64,000 nt of DNA from Caballeronia megalochromosomata (GTDB taxonomy: Bacteria > Pseudomonadota > Gammaproteobacteria > Burkholderiales > Burkholderiaceae). Position numbers and translations under genes: made by a program. The notes beneath the pieces were generated by a model. It was not told where the DNA came from. It saw only the letters and a program-made list of their open reading frames with translations, and searched no databases. Shown in pieces: positions 46,246 to 54,912 of the stretch. The DNA is taken from contig LRBF01000248.1 in the NCBI GenBank assembly GCA_001580565.1, forward strand, positions 1 through 64,000. Reading direction: 5' to 3'. Each line of letters opens with the position of its first letter. The first letter of the stretch is position 1.

Positions 46246-48207
46246 TTAGTCCTTCTTCACTTCCTTGAAGTCGGCGTCGACGACATCGTCGTGCTGCTGG
46301 CTCGCGCCCGCTTCCGCCGATGCGCCCGCGCCTGCCGCACCCGCACCCGCGGCCGCGCTCGCCGCGCCTTGCTGCGCCTGCATGTCGGCGTACATCTTTT
46401 CGCCGAGCTTCTGCGAAGCCTGAGCCAGCGCTTCAATCTTCGCTTCGATCGTGGCCTTGTCGCTCGAACTGCTCTTCAGCGTTTCTTCGAGGTCCTTCAG
46501 CGCCGCTTCGATCTTTTCCTTGTCCGAAGCGTCGACCTTGTCGCCGTATTCCGCGACGGCCTTCTTCGTGCTGTGCACCAGCGCGTCGCCCTGGTTGCGC
46601 GCGTCGGCCAGCTCACGCAGCTTGTGATCTTCCTCGGCGTTGGCTTCGGCGTCCTTCACCATCTTGTCGATTTCCGCGTCGGTCAGACCGGAGTTCGCCT
46701 TGATGGTGATCTTGTTTTCCTTGCCCGTCGCCTTGTCCTTCGCGCCCACGTGCAAAATGCCGTTCGCGTCGATGTCAAAGGTCACTTCGATCTGCGGCGT
46801 GCCGCGCGGTGCGGGCGGAATGCCTTCGAGGTTGAATTCGCCGAGCAGCTTGTTGCCGACGGCCATTTCGCGCTCGCCCTGGAACACCTTGATCGTCACG
46901 GCGCCCTGGTTGTCATCCGCCGTCGAATACACTTGCGCGTGCTTCGTCGGGATGGTCGTGTTCTTGTTGATCATCTTCGTCATTACGCCGCCGAGCGTCT
47001 CGATGCCGAGCGACAGAGGCGTCACGTCGAGCAGCAGCACGTCCTTGCGGTCGCCCGACAGAACCTGACCCTGAATCGCGGCGCCCACGGCCACGGCTTC
47101 GTCCGGGTTCACGTCACGGCGCGGATCCTTGCCGAAGAACTCCTTCACCTTTTCCTGCACCTTCGGCATGCGCGTCATGCCGCCGACGAGAATCACGTCG
47201 TCGATTTCGCCGACCTTCACGCCCGCATCCTTGATCGCGATGCGGCACGGTTCGATCGTGCGCTCGATCAGTTCTTCGACGAGCGCTTCGAGCTTCGCGC
47301 GGGTGAACTTGAGGTTCAAGTGCTTCGGACCCGACGCGTCCGCCGTGATGTACGGCAGGTTGATGTCGGTCTGCGCGGTCGACGACAGTTCGATCTTCGC
47401 CTTTTCAGCGGCTTCCTTCAGGCGTTGCAGCGCGAGCACGTCCTTGCTCAGGTCGACGCCCTGTTCCTTCTTGAACTCGCCGATGATGTAATCGATGATG
47501 CGCTGGTCGAAGTCTTCACCGCCGAGGAACGTGTCGCCGTTGGTCGACAGCACTTCGAACTGCATTTCGCCGTCCACGTCCGCGATTTCGATGATCGAAA
47601 TATCGAACGTGCCGCCGCCCAGGTCGAACACGGCGATCTTGCGGTCGCCCTTTTCGGCCTTGTCCAGACCGAACGCGAGCGCGGCTGCCGTCGGCTCGTT
47701 GATGATGCGCTTCACTTCCAGACCGGCGATGCGGCCCGCATCCTTGGTTGCCTGACGCTGGCTGTCGTTGAAGTACGCCGGCACCGTGATGACGGCTTCC
47801 GTGACCGGCTCGCCGAGGTAGTCCTCAGCGGTCTTCTTCATCTTGCGCAGCACTTCAGCGGAAACCTGCGACGGCGCGAGGTTCTTGCCGTGCGCTTCGA
47901 CCCATGCGTCGCCGTTGTCGTGCTTGACGATCTTGTAGGGCATCAAATTGATGTCCTTCTGCACTTCCTTCTCTTCGAAGCGGCGGCCAATCAGGCGCTT
48001 GACTGCGTACAGCGTGTTGCGCGGATTGGTGACCGACTGGCGCTTTGCAGGCGCGCCGACGAGGATCTCGTTGTCATCCATGTACGCGATGATCGACGGC
48101 GTGGTGCGCGCGCCTTCCGAATTCTCGATGACCTTGACCTGGTTGCCTTCCATCAGCGCCACGCACGAGTTCGTGGTGCCGAGGTCGATACCGATGATTC
48201 TGCCCAT
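46246..48207 (-). CDS. dnaK: Chaperone DnaK (Hsp70)
   Basis: DnaK binds and releases unfolded proteins using ATP. The 653-residue protein has the N-terminal [12 protein letters not shown] phosphate loop, the [17 protein letters not shown] segment, and the [13 protein letters not shown]-type phosphate-2 block, written here as [10 protein letters not shown]. It ends with a substrate-binding domain and lid and an Ala/Gly-rich C-terminal tail ending in [10 protein letters not shown]. It lies between grpE and dnaJ. A sigma-32-type promoter sits in the 203 bp upstream. Confidence 0.99.
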   Translation of the reverse strand: MGRIIGIDLGTTNSCVALMEGNQVKVIENSEGARTTPSIIAYMDDNEILVGAPAKRQSVTNPRNTLYAVKRLIGRRFEEKEVQKDINLMPYKIVKHDNGDAWVEAHGKNLAPSQVSAEVLRKMKKTAEDYLGEPVTEAVITVPAYFNDSQRQATKDAGRIAGLEVKRIINEPTAAALAFGLDKAEKGDRKIAVFDLGGGTFDISIIEIADVDGEMQFEVLSTNGDTFLGGEDFDQRIIDYIIGEFKKEQGVDLSKDVLALQRLKEAAEKAKIELSSTAQTDINLPYITADASGPKHLNLKFTRAKLEALVEELIERTIEPCRIAIKDAGVKVGEIDDVILVGGMTRMPKVQEKVKEFFGKDPRRDVNPDEAVAVGAAIQGQVLSGDRKDVLLLDVTPLSLGIETLGGVMTKMINKNTTIPTKHAQVYSTADDNQGAVTIKVFQGEREMAVGNKLLGEFNLEGIPPAPRGTPQIEVTFDIDANGILHVGAKDKATGKENKITIKANSGLTDAEIDKMVKDAEANAEEDHKLRELADARNQGDALVHSTKKAVAEYGDKVDASDKEKIEAALKDLEETLKSSSSDKATIEAKIEALAQASQKLGEKMYADMQAQQGAASAAAGAGAAGAGASAEAGASQQHDDVVDADFKEVKKD

Positions 48208-48334
48208 TTTTTATACTCTCCTAGCTTTGTTCGCTTTGGCGTTGCGGCGGCGGTGTGTCGTGCCTGAGGCCGGCTTTTGCCGCCGATTTGTGCCGATTTA
48301 CCGGGCCGAACGCCCAAAATTCATACCTGTACGC

Positions 48335-48363
48335 AAGATAAGAGCGCCAGTTTCGATTTCAAG
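48335..48363 (-). promoter_or_regulatory. Heat-shock (sigma-32-type) promoter of dnaK
   Basis: On the minus strand, CTTGAAA (48363-48357) is separated by 14 bases from CTTATCTT (48342-48335). The -35 box is exact; the -10 box is a weaker match to the CCCCATnT consensus. Transcription would start about 120 bases before dnaK. Confidence 0.6.
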
Positions 48364-48410
48364 ACCCTTAGGACAATGCGGTCTATAACTTTTTTTGTGC
48401 GACGCCGACC

Positions 48411-49001
48411 TTACTTCGGTGCGGCGACGGTCACGAGCGCCGGACGCAGCACGCGATCCGCGATCACGTAGCCCTTCTGCAGCACAGTGACGACGGTATT
48501 CGGATCCTGCTCGGCCGGGACCATCGAGATGGCCTGATGGCGATGCGGATCGAATTTCTCGCCGACCGGATTCAACGCGACGACGCGTCCCTTCTCCAGC
48601 GCGCCCGTCAACTGACGCAGCGTCAGCTCGACGCCCTCGCGAACCTTGGTGAGATCGGTCGATTGATCGGCGAGCGCGGCTTCGAGGCTGTCGAGCACGG
48701 GCAACAGGTTTTCCGCGAAATTCTCGATGGCGAATTTATGCGCCTTCGACACATCTTCCTGACTGCGGCGGCGCACGTTCTCCGTCTCGGCCTTGGCGCG
48801 CAGGAAGTCTTCCTTGAGCGCCGCGATGGTGGCCTGCGCTTCGGCGAGCGCCGCCTCGGCCTCGTTCGGCGTCGGCTGCGGCGCGGCGGCCGCGTCTGCC
48901 GGTGCGGGCTGTGCCGCTTTGGTCGTGTCGGCGGCCTGGCGCGCGGTTTCGTCGGCGGGGGCCGGGTTCTGGCTCGCTGAATTCTCTTGCGTGTTTTCCA
49001 T
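48411..49001 (-). CDS. grpE: Nucleotide exchange factor GrpE
   Basis: GrpE releases ADP from DnaK. The 196-residue protein has an acidic, Ala/Pro-rich N-terminus and a long coiled-coil helix (residues about 55-105, with [20 protein letters not shown]). The conserved C-terminal beta region holds [19 protein letters not shown] 49001 (MENTQEN) is used though the frame is open upstream. It is the first gene of the grpE-dnaK-dnaJ group, with a strong sigma-32-type promoter upstream. Confidence 0.96.
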   Translation of the reverse strand: MENTQENSASQNPAPADETARQAADTTKAAQPAPADAAAAPQPTPNEAEAALAEAQATIAALKEDFLRAKAETENVRRRSQEDVSKAHKFAIENFAENLLPVLDSLEAALADQSTDLTKVREGVELTLRQLTGALEKGRVVALNPVGEKFDPHRHQAISMVPAEQDPNTVVTVLQKGYVIADRVLRPALVTVAAPK

Positions 49002-49087
49002 GTCGCTGAATGTGTATTGCTGTGAGTTGAATCGGTTGCGAAAGCGGTGGGACGTCAGGGCCGCCGCGTTTTTCGCACTAGCGGCGG

Positions 49088-49115
49088 AAATTGGGGCGTC
49101 GAAAGCATTTTCAAG
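49088..49115 (-). promoter_or_regulatory. Heat-shock (sigma-32-type) promoter of grpE
   Basis: CTTGAAA (49115-49109), a 12-base spacer and CCCCAATTT (49096-49088) give a near-consensus sigma-32 promoter. It lies 87 bp upstream of the grpE start. Confidence 0.85.
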
Positions 49116-49208
49116 CCTCCGAAGCGAATTTTTCGGACAAATTTCAGCCCCTCTATGGCGCCGAAATGGCCCGTAACGAACACTTCGCCGCACCGCGCAA
49201 TTTTAAGA

Positions 49209-49237
49209 TTGAGGGAAGTCCCTGACTCGCCTACACT
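49209..49237 (+). promoter_or_regulatory. Sigma-70-type promoter of the 53-residue gene
   Basis: TTGAGG (49209-49214) and TACACT (49232-49237) are exactly 17 bp apart. An AGGGA/TCCCT dyad (AGGGAAGTCCCT) lies over the -35 end and spacer and might be an operator. The leader would be about 120 bases. Confidence 0.55.
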
Positions 49238-49362
49238 TCAATCAAGCACCGCAGGACGCACGTTTACCCTAATCCTACGAAATGCTTCATTCCGCTTTCA
49301 GCCCTTGCCCGTTTCCTGAACCGGCCGCTTTCTGACCGGGCAACCCGTCCTTCGGGGGTACC

Positions 49363-49524
49363 ATGAAACTGACCTTTGCTATCGCGGTGGTCGCCCTGGT
49401 ACTCGTCGCGGGAACGACCACCATATGCATGTCCGGCGTCGTGACCGACCGTAACACCGAGTACGGCGGGGTTCACGCGACCATCGAAAGCTACTTCAAT
49501 CCGAACGAGAAAATTTGTCGATAG
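49363..49524 (+). CDS. Small secreted or membrane peptide, 53 residues
   Basis: The product starts MKLTFAIAVVALVLVAGTTT and is followed by a polar part with two Cys residues (Cys22 and Cys52). The first 20 residues form a signal peptide or a single membrane segment; the rest would be outside the membrane. A GGGGG stretch lies just before the ATG, and a sigma-70-type promoter lies about 130 bp upstream. The last 29 bases overlap the end of hslR on the other strand. I do not recognise a family. Confidence 0.65.
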   Translation: MKLTFAIAVVALVLVAGTTTICMSGVVTDRNTEYGGVHATIESYFNPNEKICR

Positions 49525-49903
49525 TCCGCCGGTCCCGCTTCGTCGGCCTGCCCTGCAAGCCGGCCGTGGGCTCGCGGAAGTTCTTTCGGCGCTCGGCTTC
49601 GGTCAGACGCTTCGCCCGGCCTTCCGCAGTTTCGGCGTAGAGCGTCTGGGCGACCGTCGCCGGGCCGCGCACGTCGCATAGCCCGAGCACTTCGACCTGC
49701 CAGACGAGCCGCTCGATATCGATCTCGACGATATCGCCCACACGTACGTCTTTCGACGGCTTCACGTTCGCACCGCCAATCTTCACGCGGCCCTTCTCCA
49801 CCGCGTCGCTGGCAAGCGAACGCGTTTTGAAGAAACGCGCCGCCCAAAGCCATTTATCGATGCGCAAACGCGCGCCGGGTTCCGTCGAAATCTTGTAGTT
49901 CAT
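49496..49903 (-). CDS. hslR: Heat-shock protein 15 (S4-domain, HslR)
   Basis: Hsp15 binds the 50S subunit carrying a stalled nascent chain and helps recycle it. The 135-residue protein has an N-terminal S4 RNA-binding domain (LRIDKWLWAARFFKTRSLAS, then VKIGGANVKPSKDVRVGD) and a basic C-terminal tail. It lies next to hemH and hrcA, in a stress-response neighbourhood. hemH is 25 bp upstream on the same strand. Confidence 0.92.
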   Translation of the reverse strand: MNYKISTEPGARLRIDKWLWAARFFKTRSLASDAVEKGRVKIGGANVKPSKDVRVGDIVEIDIERLVWQVEVLGLCDVRGPATVAQTLYAETAEGRAKRLTEAERRKNFREPTAGLQGRPTKRDRRTIDKFSRSD

Positions 49904-49928
49904 GGGTGAATGCCTGAAAAAACCGTGC

Positions 49929-50996
49929 TCAGGCGACGGCAGTCAGCGGCTGCACGGACTGCACGGGCCACCCCTGCAGGTGCTGCGCGGCGATTTCGCC
50001 GAGCGCCTTGATCCATGCGGGCGCCGAGTTCAGGCACGGAATCCGGTGGAAATGCCTGCCGCCGGCCTTCACAAATTCGTCGCGCACCTCGATGCCAATT
50101 TCCTCGATCGTCTCCAGGCAATCCGCCGTAAAGCCGGGACAGAACACGTCCACGCGCGCGACGCCGCCCGCGCCGAGCTCCGTGACCGTCGGCGCGGTGT
50201 ACGGCTGAAGCCATTCCGCGCGGCCGAAACGCGACTGGAACGTCACGCGGCATTCCACCGGCGTGAGTCCGAGCGCGGACGCGAGCAGCGCGCCGGTCAA
50301 CTGGCACTGGTCGTGGTAAGGGTCGCCGAGATCCATCGTGCGCTTCGGCACGCCGTGGAAACTCAGGACGAGCTTGTCGCCCGCGGCGAAATCCGGCTGG
50401 CCGTGATGGCGCCAATAGTCGCGCACCTGCTCCGCGAGCGCGGCGATATACGCCGGATGGTCCGCGTAATGGCGGATCGTGCGGATTTCCGGCTGATTGC
50501 GCACGCGACTCAGCGCGGCGAAGGCATCGTCGAACGCGGTGGCTGTCGTGGACGACGAGTACTGCGGGTACATCGGCAAGAGCAGAATGCGATCCGCGCC
50601 TTCGAGCTTCAGTTGATTGAGCATTGCGCCGATGCCGGGCGAACCATAGCGCATCGCGTAGTCGACGATCACGTGATAGTCGTTCGCCGCGAACAGCCGG
50701 CGCAAACTCTCGACCTGCTTTTCCGTATGCACGCGCAGCGGCGAGCCCTCGGGCATCCACACCTGCGCGTACTTTTTCGCCGACGCGCGCCCGCGAAACG
50801 GCAGGATGAGCCCGCGCAGAATGATCTGCCACACGAGCGAAGGAATTTCGACCACGCGCGGATCGGACAGGAATTGCGCCAGATACTTGCGCACCGCCCG
50901 CGGCGTGGGCGCGTCCGGCGTGCCGAGATTGATCAGCAGCACCGCGACGCGATGCGAAGCGCTGGGCTGCGAAGGCAACTCGAGGTCGAAACGCAT
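49929..50996 (-). CDS. hemH: Ferrochelatase
   Basis: HemH inserts Fe2+ into protoporphyrin IX, the last step of haem synthesis. The 355-residue protein has [12 protein letters not shown] at the start, the active-site His in [12 protein letters not shown], and the [17 protein letters not shown] and late [15 protein letters not shown] segments with the catalytic Glu. It lies between hrcA and hslR, all on the minus strand, 120 bp downstream of hrcA. Confidence 0.97.
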   Translation of the reverse strand: MRFDLELPSQPSASHRVAVLLINLGTPDAPTPRAVRKYLAQFLSDPRVVEIPSLVWQIILRGLILPFRGRASAKKYAQVWMPEGSPLRVHTEKQVESLRRLFAANDYHVIVDYAMRYGSPGIGAMLNQLKLEGADRILLLPMYPQYSSSTTATAFDDAFAALSRVRNQPEIRTIRHYADHPAYIAALAEQVRDYWRHHGQPDFAAGDKLVLSFHGVPKRTMDLGDPYHDQCQLTGALLASALGLTPVECRVTFQSRFGRAEWLQPYTAPTVTELGAGGVARVDVFCPGFTADCLETIEEIGIEVRDEFVKAGGRHFHRIPCLNSAPAWIKALGEIAAQHLQGWPVQSVQPLTAVA

Positions 50997-51116
50997 AGGG
51001 CAGGCGGGCCGGGAAGGTCGTCGAAAAGGTGAAGACCATTATAGCGGCGCGCCCGAACGCACATCATTGGCCGAACGGCCTAGTGGCGCAGCCCCGCGCT
51101 GCCTGACAGGATGGCG

Positions 51117-52133
51117 TTACTGATGACTGAGCGACATCGACAGCAAACGCGCGGTGATATCCACGATCGGAATCACGCGGTTGTACGCCATGCGCGTCGG
51201 GCCGATCACGCCGAGCGTGCCGACGATCTTCCCGTTGACCTCGTACGGCGCCGTCACGACGCTCATTTCCTCGATCGGCACGAGATTCGACTCGCCGCCG
51301 ATGAAAATCTGCACGCCTTGCGCGTGACTCGATACATCCAGCAACTGAAGGAGGCTCGTCTTTTGGTCGAACAAGTCGAAAAGCTTGCGCAGGCGCGCCA
51401 TGTCGGACGAAAGGTCCGCCACTTCGAGCAGATTGCGCTCGCCGGAAATGAGCACGGTGTCCGTGGGGTCCGTCTCGGCGGTGCTCGCGACCACGGCCGC
51501 CTGCATGAGCACGGTCATGTCGCCGCGCAACTGGTCGATTTCCTCGCGCAGGCGCCGGCGCACTTCGTCGAACGAGAGGCCCGCGAAATGCGCGTTGATG
51601 TAATTGGAGGCTTCGACGAGCTGCGAGGGCGAGTAATCGCGCTGCGTCGCCATCATGCGGTTCTGGACGTCGCCTTCGGGCGTCACGATGATCAGCAGAA
51701 TGCGCTTGTCCGACAGCCGCATGAACTCGATCTGCTTGAACATGTGGCTGCGGCGCGGCGTGAGCACGACCCCCGCGAACGACGACAGACTCGACAGCAC
51801 GCTCGCCGCCGCCGCGACGATCTTCTGTGGCTCCTCGCCCTGCAGCCGCGTCTTGACCGCGGTGGTCATGGCTTCGTCTTGCGGCGCTTCTACAGTCAGC
51901 ATCGTGTCGACGAAGAGCCGGTAGCCGCGCGGCGTGGGAATGCGTCCCGCCGATGTATGCGGACTCGCGACGAGGCCGAGCTCCTCGAGATCCGACATCA
52001 CGTTGCGGATCGTCGCGGGACTCAGTTCGAGACCGGAATGGCGTGATAACGTGCGCGAACCGACCGGCTGACCTTCGGCGATATAGCGCTCGATCAACGT
52101 CTTGAGGAGGGTTTGTGCACGTGGGTCTAGCAT
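51117..52133 (-). CDS. hrcA: Heat-inducible repressor HrcA
   Basis: HrcA represses groESL-type genes by binding CIRCE sites, usually with GroEL as cofactor. The 338-residue protein has an N-terminal winged helix ([40 protein letters not shown]) and the HrcA core. No CIRCE element (TTAGCACTC-N9-GAGTGCTAA) is visible within the window, so its targets lie elsewhere. It is divergent from nadK. Confidence 0.96.
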   Translation of the reverse strand: MLDPRAQTLLKTLIERYIAEGQPVGSRTLSRHSGLELSPATIRNVMSDLEELGLVASPHTSAGRIPTPRGYRLFVDTMLTVEAPQDEAMTTAVKTRLQGEEPQKIVAAAASVLSSLSSFAGVVLTPRRSHMFKQIEFMRLSDKRILLIIVTPEGDVQNRMMATQRDYSPSQLVEASNYINAHFAGLSFDEVRRRLREEIDQLRGDMTVLMQAAVVASTAETDPTDTVLISGERNLLEVADLSSDMARLRKLFDLFDQKTSLLQLLDVSSHAQGVQIFIGGESNLVPIEEMSVVTAPYEVNGKIVGTLGVIGPTRMAYNRVIPIVDITARLLSMSLSHQ

Positions 52134-52319
52134 GGGGAAATTTTAGCTCAACGAGTCGTGGGGCGGCGACCCGCGCCGCGTGCGCTGCGTTCAACGTCCG
52201 CTCCATTCTAGCGAGAAACAACGGGCGTGCCGGCGCAATGCCGCGCAATCCCGTCGCGGCACGTCCGGCCGCCATCGCGCACGGTTCTTTTCGCTCTCTG
52301 ACTATGGTGTAATGCCGGC

Positions 52320-53216
52320 ATGGAAATTGGCCAATTCAAGACCGTCGCGCTCGTGGGGCGCACCAACACGCCGGGCATCGAGGCGCCGCTGAGATCGCTC
52401 GCCGGTCTGCTGGCGCACCAGGGCTTCGAGGTCGTGTTCGAGGCGAGCACGGCGAAAGACGTCGGCGTGGCGGAATTCCCGGCGCTCTCCATCGCCGAGA
52501 TGGGCGCGCGCGCGGACGTCGCGATCGTGCTCGGCGGCGACGGCACCATGCTCGGCATCGGACGGCAGCTCGCGCCGTACAAGACGCCGCTCATCGGCGT
52601 GAATCACGGGCGGCTCGGCTTCATTACGGACATCCCGCTCAAGGCGATGCAGGAGATCATCCCGCAGATGCTCGCCGGGCAGTTCGAGCGCGAGGAGCGC
52701 AGCCTGCTCGAAGCGCGCATCATGCGCGACGACAAACCCATTTACCACGCGCTCGCGTTCAACGACGTCGTGGTGAATCGCAGCGGCTTTTCCGGCATGG
52801 CGGAGTTGCGCGTGTCGGTGGACGGCCATTTCATGTACAACCAGCGTTCGGACGGCCTCATCGTCGCGACGCCTACCGGCTCGACCGCCTACGCGCTGTC
52901 GTCGGCGGGGCCGATTCTCCATCCGCAGTTGCAGGGCTTCGTGCTGGTGCCGATCGCGCCGCATTCGCTGTCGAACCGTCCGATCGTGCTGCCCGACGAT
53001 TCGAAGGTGACCATCCAGATCATCGGCGGACGCGACGTGAACGTGAATTTCGACATGCAGTCGTTCACCGCCGTCGAACTGAACGACGCAATCGAAGTGC
53101 GGCGCTCCAAGCACACGGTGCCGGTGCTGCATCCGGTCGGCTACAGCACCTACGCGACATTGCGCAAGAAGCTGCACTGGAACGAGCATCCGTCGCAGGA
53201 CGCCTCGTCGCTCTGA
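52320..53216 (+). CDS. nadK: NAD kinase
   Basis: NadK phosphorylates NAD to NADP. The 298-residue protein has [11 protein letters not shown] near residue 75, the FITD segment and NDVVVNR in the middle, and [21 protein letters not shown] in the second half, all typical. recN follows 35 bp downstream; the nadK-recN pair is common in proteobacteria. Confidence 0.97.
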   Translation: MEIGQFKTVALVGRTNTPGIEAPLRSLAGLLAHQGFEVVFEASTAKDVGVAEFPALSIAEMGARADVAIVLGGDGTMLGIGRQLAPYKTPLIGVNHGRLGFITDIPLKAMQEIIPQMLAGQFEREERSLLEARIMRDDKPIYHALAFNDVVVNRSGFSGMAELRVSVDGHFMYNQRSDGLIVATPTGSTAYALSSAGPILHPQLQGFVLVPIAPHSLSNRPIVLPDDSKVTIQIIGGRDVNVNFDMQSFTAVELNDAIEVRRSKHTVPVLHPVGYSTYATLRKKLHWNEHPSQDASSL

Positions 53217-53251
53217 ACCAACCTCTCGTATTTCCCTTTCCCGAAGCGTCC

Positions 53252-54904
53252 ATGCTCCGTCATCTTTCCATTCGAGATTTCGTCATCGTCGCCACGCTGG
53301 ACATCGATTTCGATCCGGGTTTCACAGTCTTTTCGGGAGAAACCGGCGCGGGCAAGTCGATTCTGATCGATGCCCTCGCCCTCACGCTCGGCGCGCGCGG
53401 CGACGCGAGCGTCGTGCGCACCGGCCAGGCGCGCGCGGATATCACCGCGGAATTCGGCACGCATGCTCAAGTGACGCGCTGGCTGGACGAGCACGCGTTG
53501 TCGCAAGAGAGCGACTCGGTCATGCTGCGCCGGGTCATCGATTCGGGCGGCCGCTCCCGCGCGTTCATCAACGGCACGCCCGCGACGCTCGCGCAGCTTC
53601 GCGAAGTGGGTGAAATGCTCGTCGATATTCACGGCCAGCACGCGCATCAGTTGCTGATGCGGCCGGACGCGCAGCGCGAACTCTTCGACACGCACGCGCA
53701 ATTGCTCGATACCGCCGGCGCGGTGAATCGCGCGTGGCGCGCCATGCGCGATGCGCAGCAAGCCGTCGAGACCGCGCAAAGCCGCGACCGCGAACTGCAA
53801 CTGGAGCGCGAGCGCCTCGCGTGGCAGTTGAGCGAATTCGACAAGCTCGCGCCACAACCGGGCGAGTGGGAAGAAGTGAGCGCGGAGCATCATCGGCTGT
53901 CGCATTCGGCGAGTCTCATCGACGGCGTGCAGGGCGCACTCGGCGCGCTCTCCGAATCCGACGAAGCGATGATCTCCCAACTCGGCGCGATCATCTCGAA
54001 GGTGCGCGGCCTCGCCGACATCGATCCCGCGTTGAACGACGTGCTCGCGTCGCTCGAACCGGCGGAGATCCAGTTGCAGGAAGCCTCGTATTCGCTGTCG
54101 CATTACGCGCAGCGGCTCGAACTCGATCCCGACCGGCTCGCGCAAGTCGAAAGGCGCATGGACCAACTGCATTCGACGGCGCGCAAATTCCGCCTTCAGC
54201 CCGAAACGCTGCCCGAGGAACACGACGCGCGCCGCCGCCAGCTCGCCGAACTCGACGCCGCCGCGGATCTCGACGCGCTCAACGCCGCAGCGGACAAGGC
54301 GAAAAACGACTATCTCGCGCAGGCCAAAGTGCTGTCGAAGGCGCGCGCGAAGGCCGCGAAACATCTGTCGAAAGCCGTCACCGAAGGCATGCAGGAATTG
54401 TCGATGGCGGGCGGCAGCTTCGAAGTCGCGCTCGTGCCGCTCGCGGAAGGCGGCGCGAACGGGCTGGAGCAGATCGAGTTCCGCGTCGCGGGTCATGCGG
54501 GCGTGGCGTTGAGGCCGCTCGCGAAAGTCGCCTCGGGCGGCGAGCTCGCGCGTATAAGCCTCGCGCTCGCCGTGATCGCGAGCACCGCGAGCCCGACGCC
54601 CACGCTCATCTTCGACGAAGTGGACACGGGCATCGGCGGTGGCGTGGCGGAAGTGGTCGGGCGTCTGTTGCATCAGCTCGGGCGCGACCGTCAGGTGCTG
54701 TGCGTCACGCACTTGCCGCAAGTGGCCGCGCGCGGCGACCAGCATTTCCAGGTCGCAAAGTCTCCCGACGATACCGGCGGCACCGTCAGCACGGTGACGC
54801 CGCTCGACAAGGGCAAGCGCATCGAGGAAGTGGCGCGCATGCTCGGTGGTCTGGAAATCACCGCGACCACCCGCAAGCACGCGAAGGAAATGCTGGCCGC
54901 CTGA
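53252..54904 (+). CDS. recN: DNA repair protein RecN
   Basis: RecN is an SMC-like ATPase for double-strand break repair. The 550-residue protein has Walker A GETGAGKS (29-36), a long coiled-coil middle, the ABC signature SGGELARISLALAV, and Walker B LIFDEVDTGIGG. No LexA site is obvious upstream. It ends 8 bp before the convergent glnE stop codon. Confidence 0.96.
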   Translation: MLRHLSIRDFVIVATLDIDFDPGFTVFSGETGAGKSILIDALALTLGARGDASVVRTGQARADITAEFGTHAQVTRWLDEHALSQESDSVMLRRVIDSGGRSRAFINGTPATLAQLREVGEMLVDIHGQHAHQLLMRPDAQRELFDTHAQLLDTAGAVNRAWRAMRDAQQAVETAQSRDRELQLERERLAWQLSEFDKLAPQPGEWEEVSAEHHRLSHSASLIDGVQGALGALSESDEAMISQLGAIISKVRGLADIDPALNDVLASLEPAEIQLQEASYSLSHYAQRLELDPDRLAQVERRMDQLHSTARKFRLQPETLPEEHDARRRQLAELDAAADLDALNAAADKAKNDYLAQAKVLSKARAKAAKHLSKAVTEGMQELSMAGGSFEVALVPLAEGGANGLEQIEFRVAGHAGVALRPLAKVASGGELARISLALAVIASTASPTPTLIFDEVDTGIGGGVAEVVGRLLHQLGRDRQVLCVTHLPQVAARGDQHFQVAKSPDDTGGTVSTVTPLDKGKRIEEVARMLGGLEITATTRKHAKEMLAA

Positions 54905-54912
54905 GGCCCGAC

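Larger units (their letters stand above)
49002..49362. other. Divergent region between grpE and the 53-residue gene
   Basis: This 361-bp stretch holds the grpE heat-shock promoter (49088-49115) on the minus strand and a sigma-70-type promoter (49209-49237) on the plus strand for the small gene at 49363. No other gene is supported. Confidence 0.65.

Noticed and set aside
52134-52319. CIRCE element at hrcA
   Set aside because: Only a TTAGCTC...GAGTCG fragment is present, without the required inverted arms.
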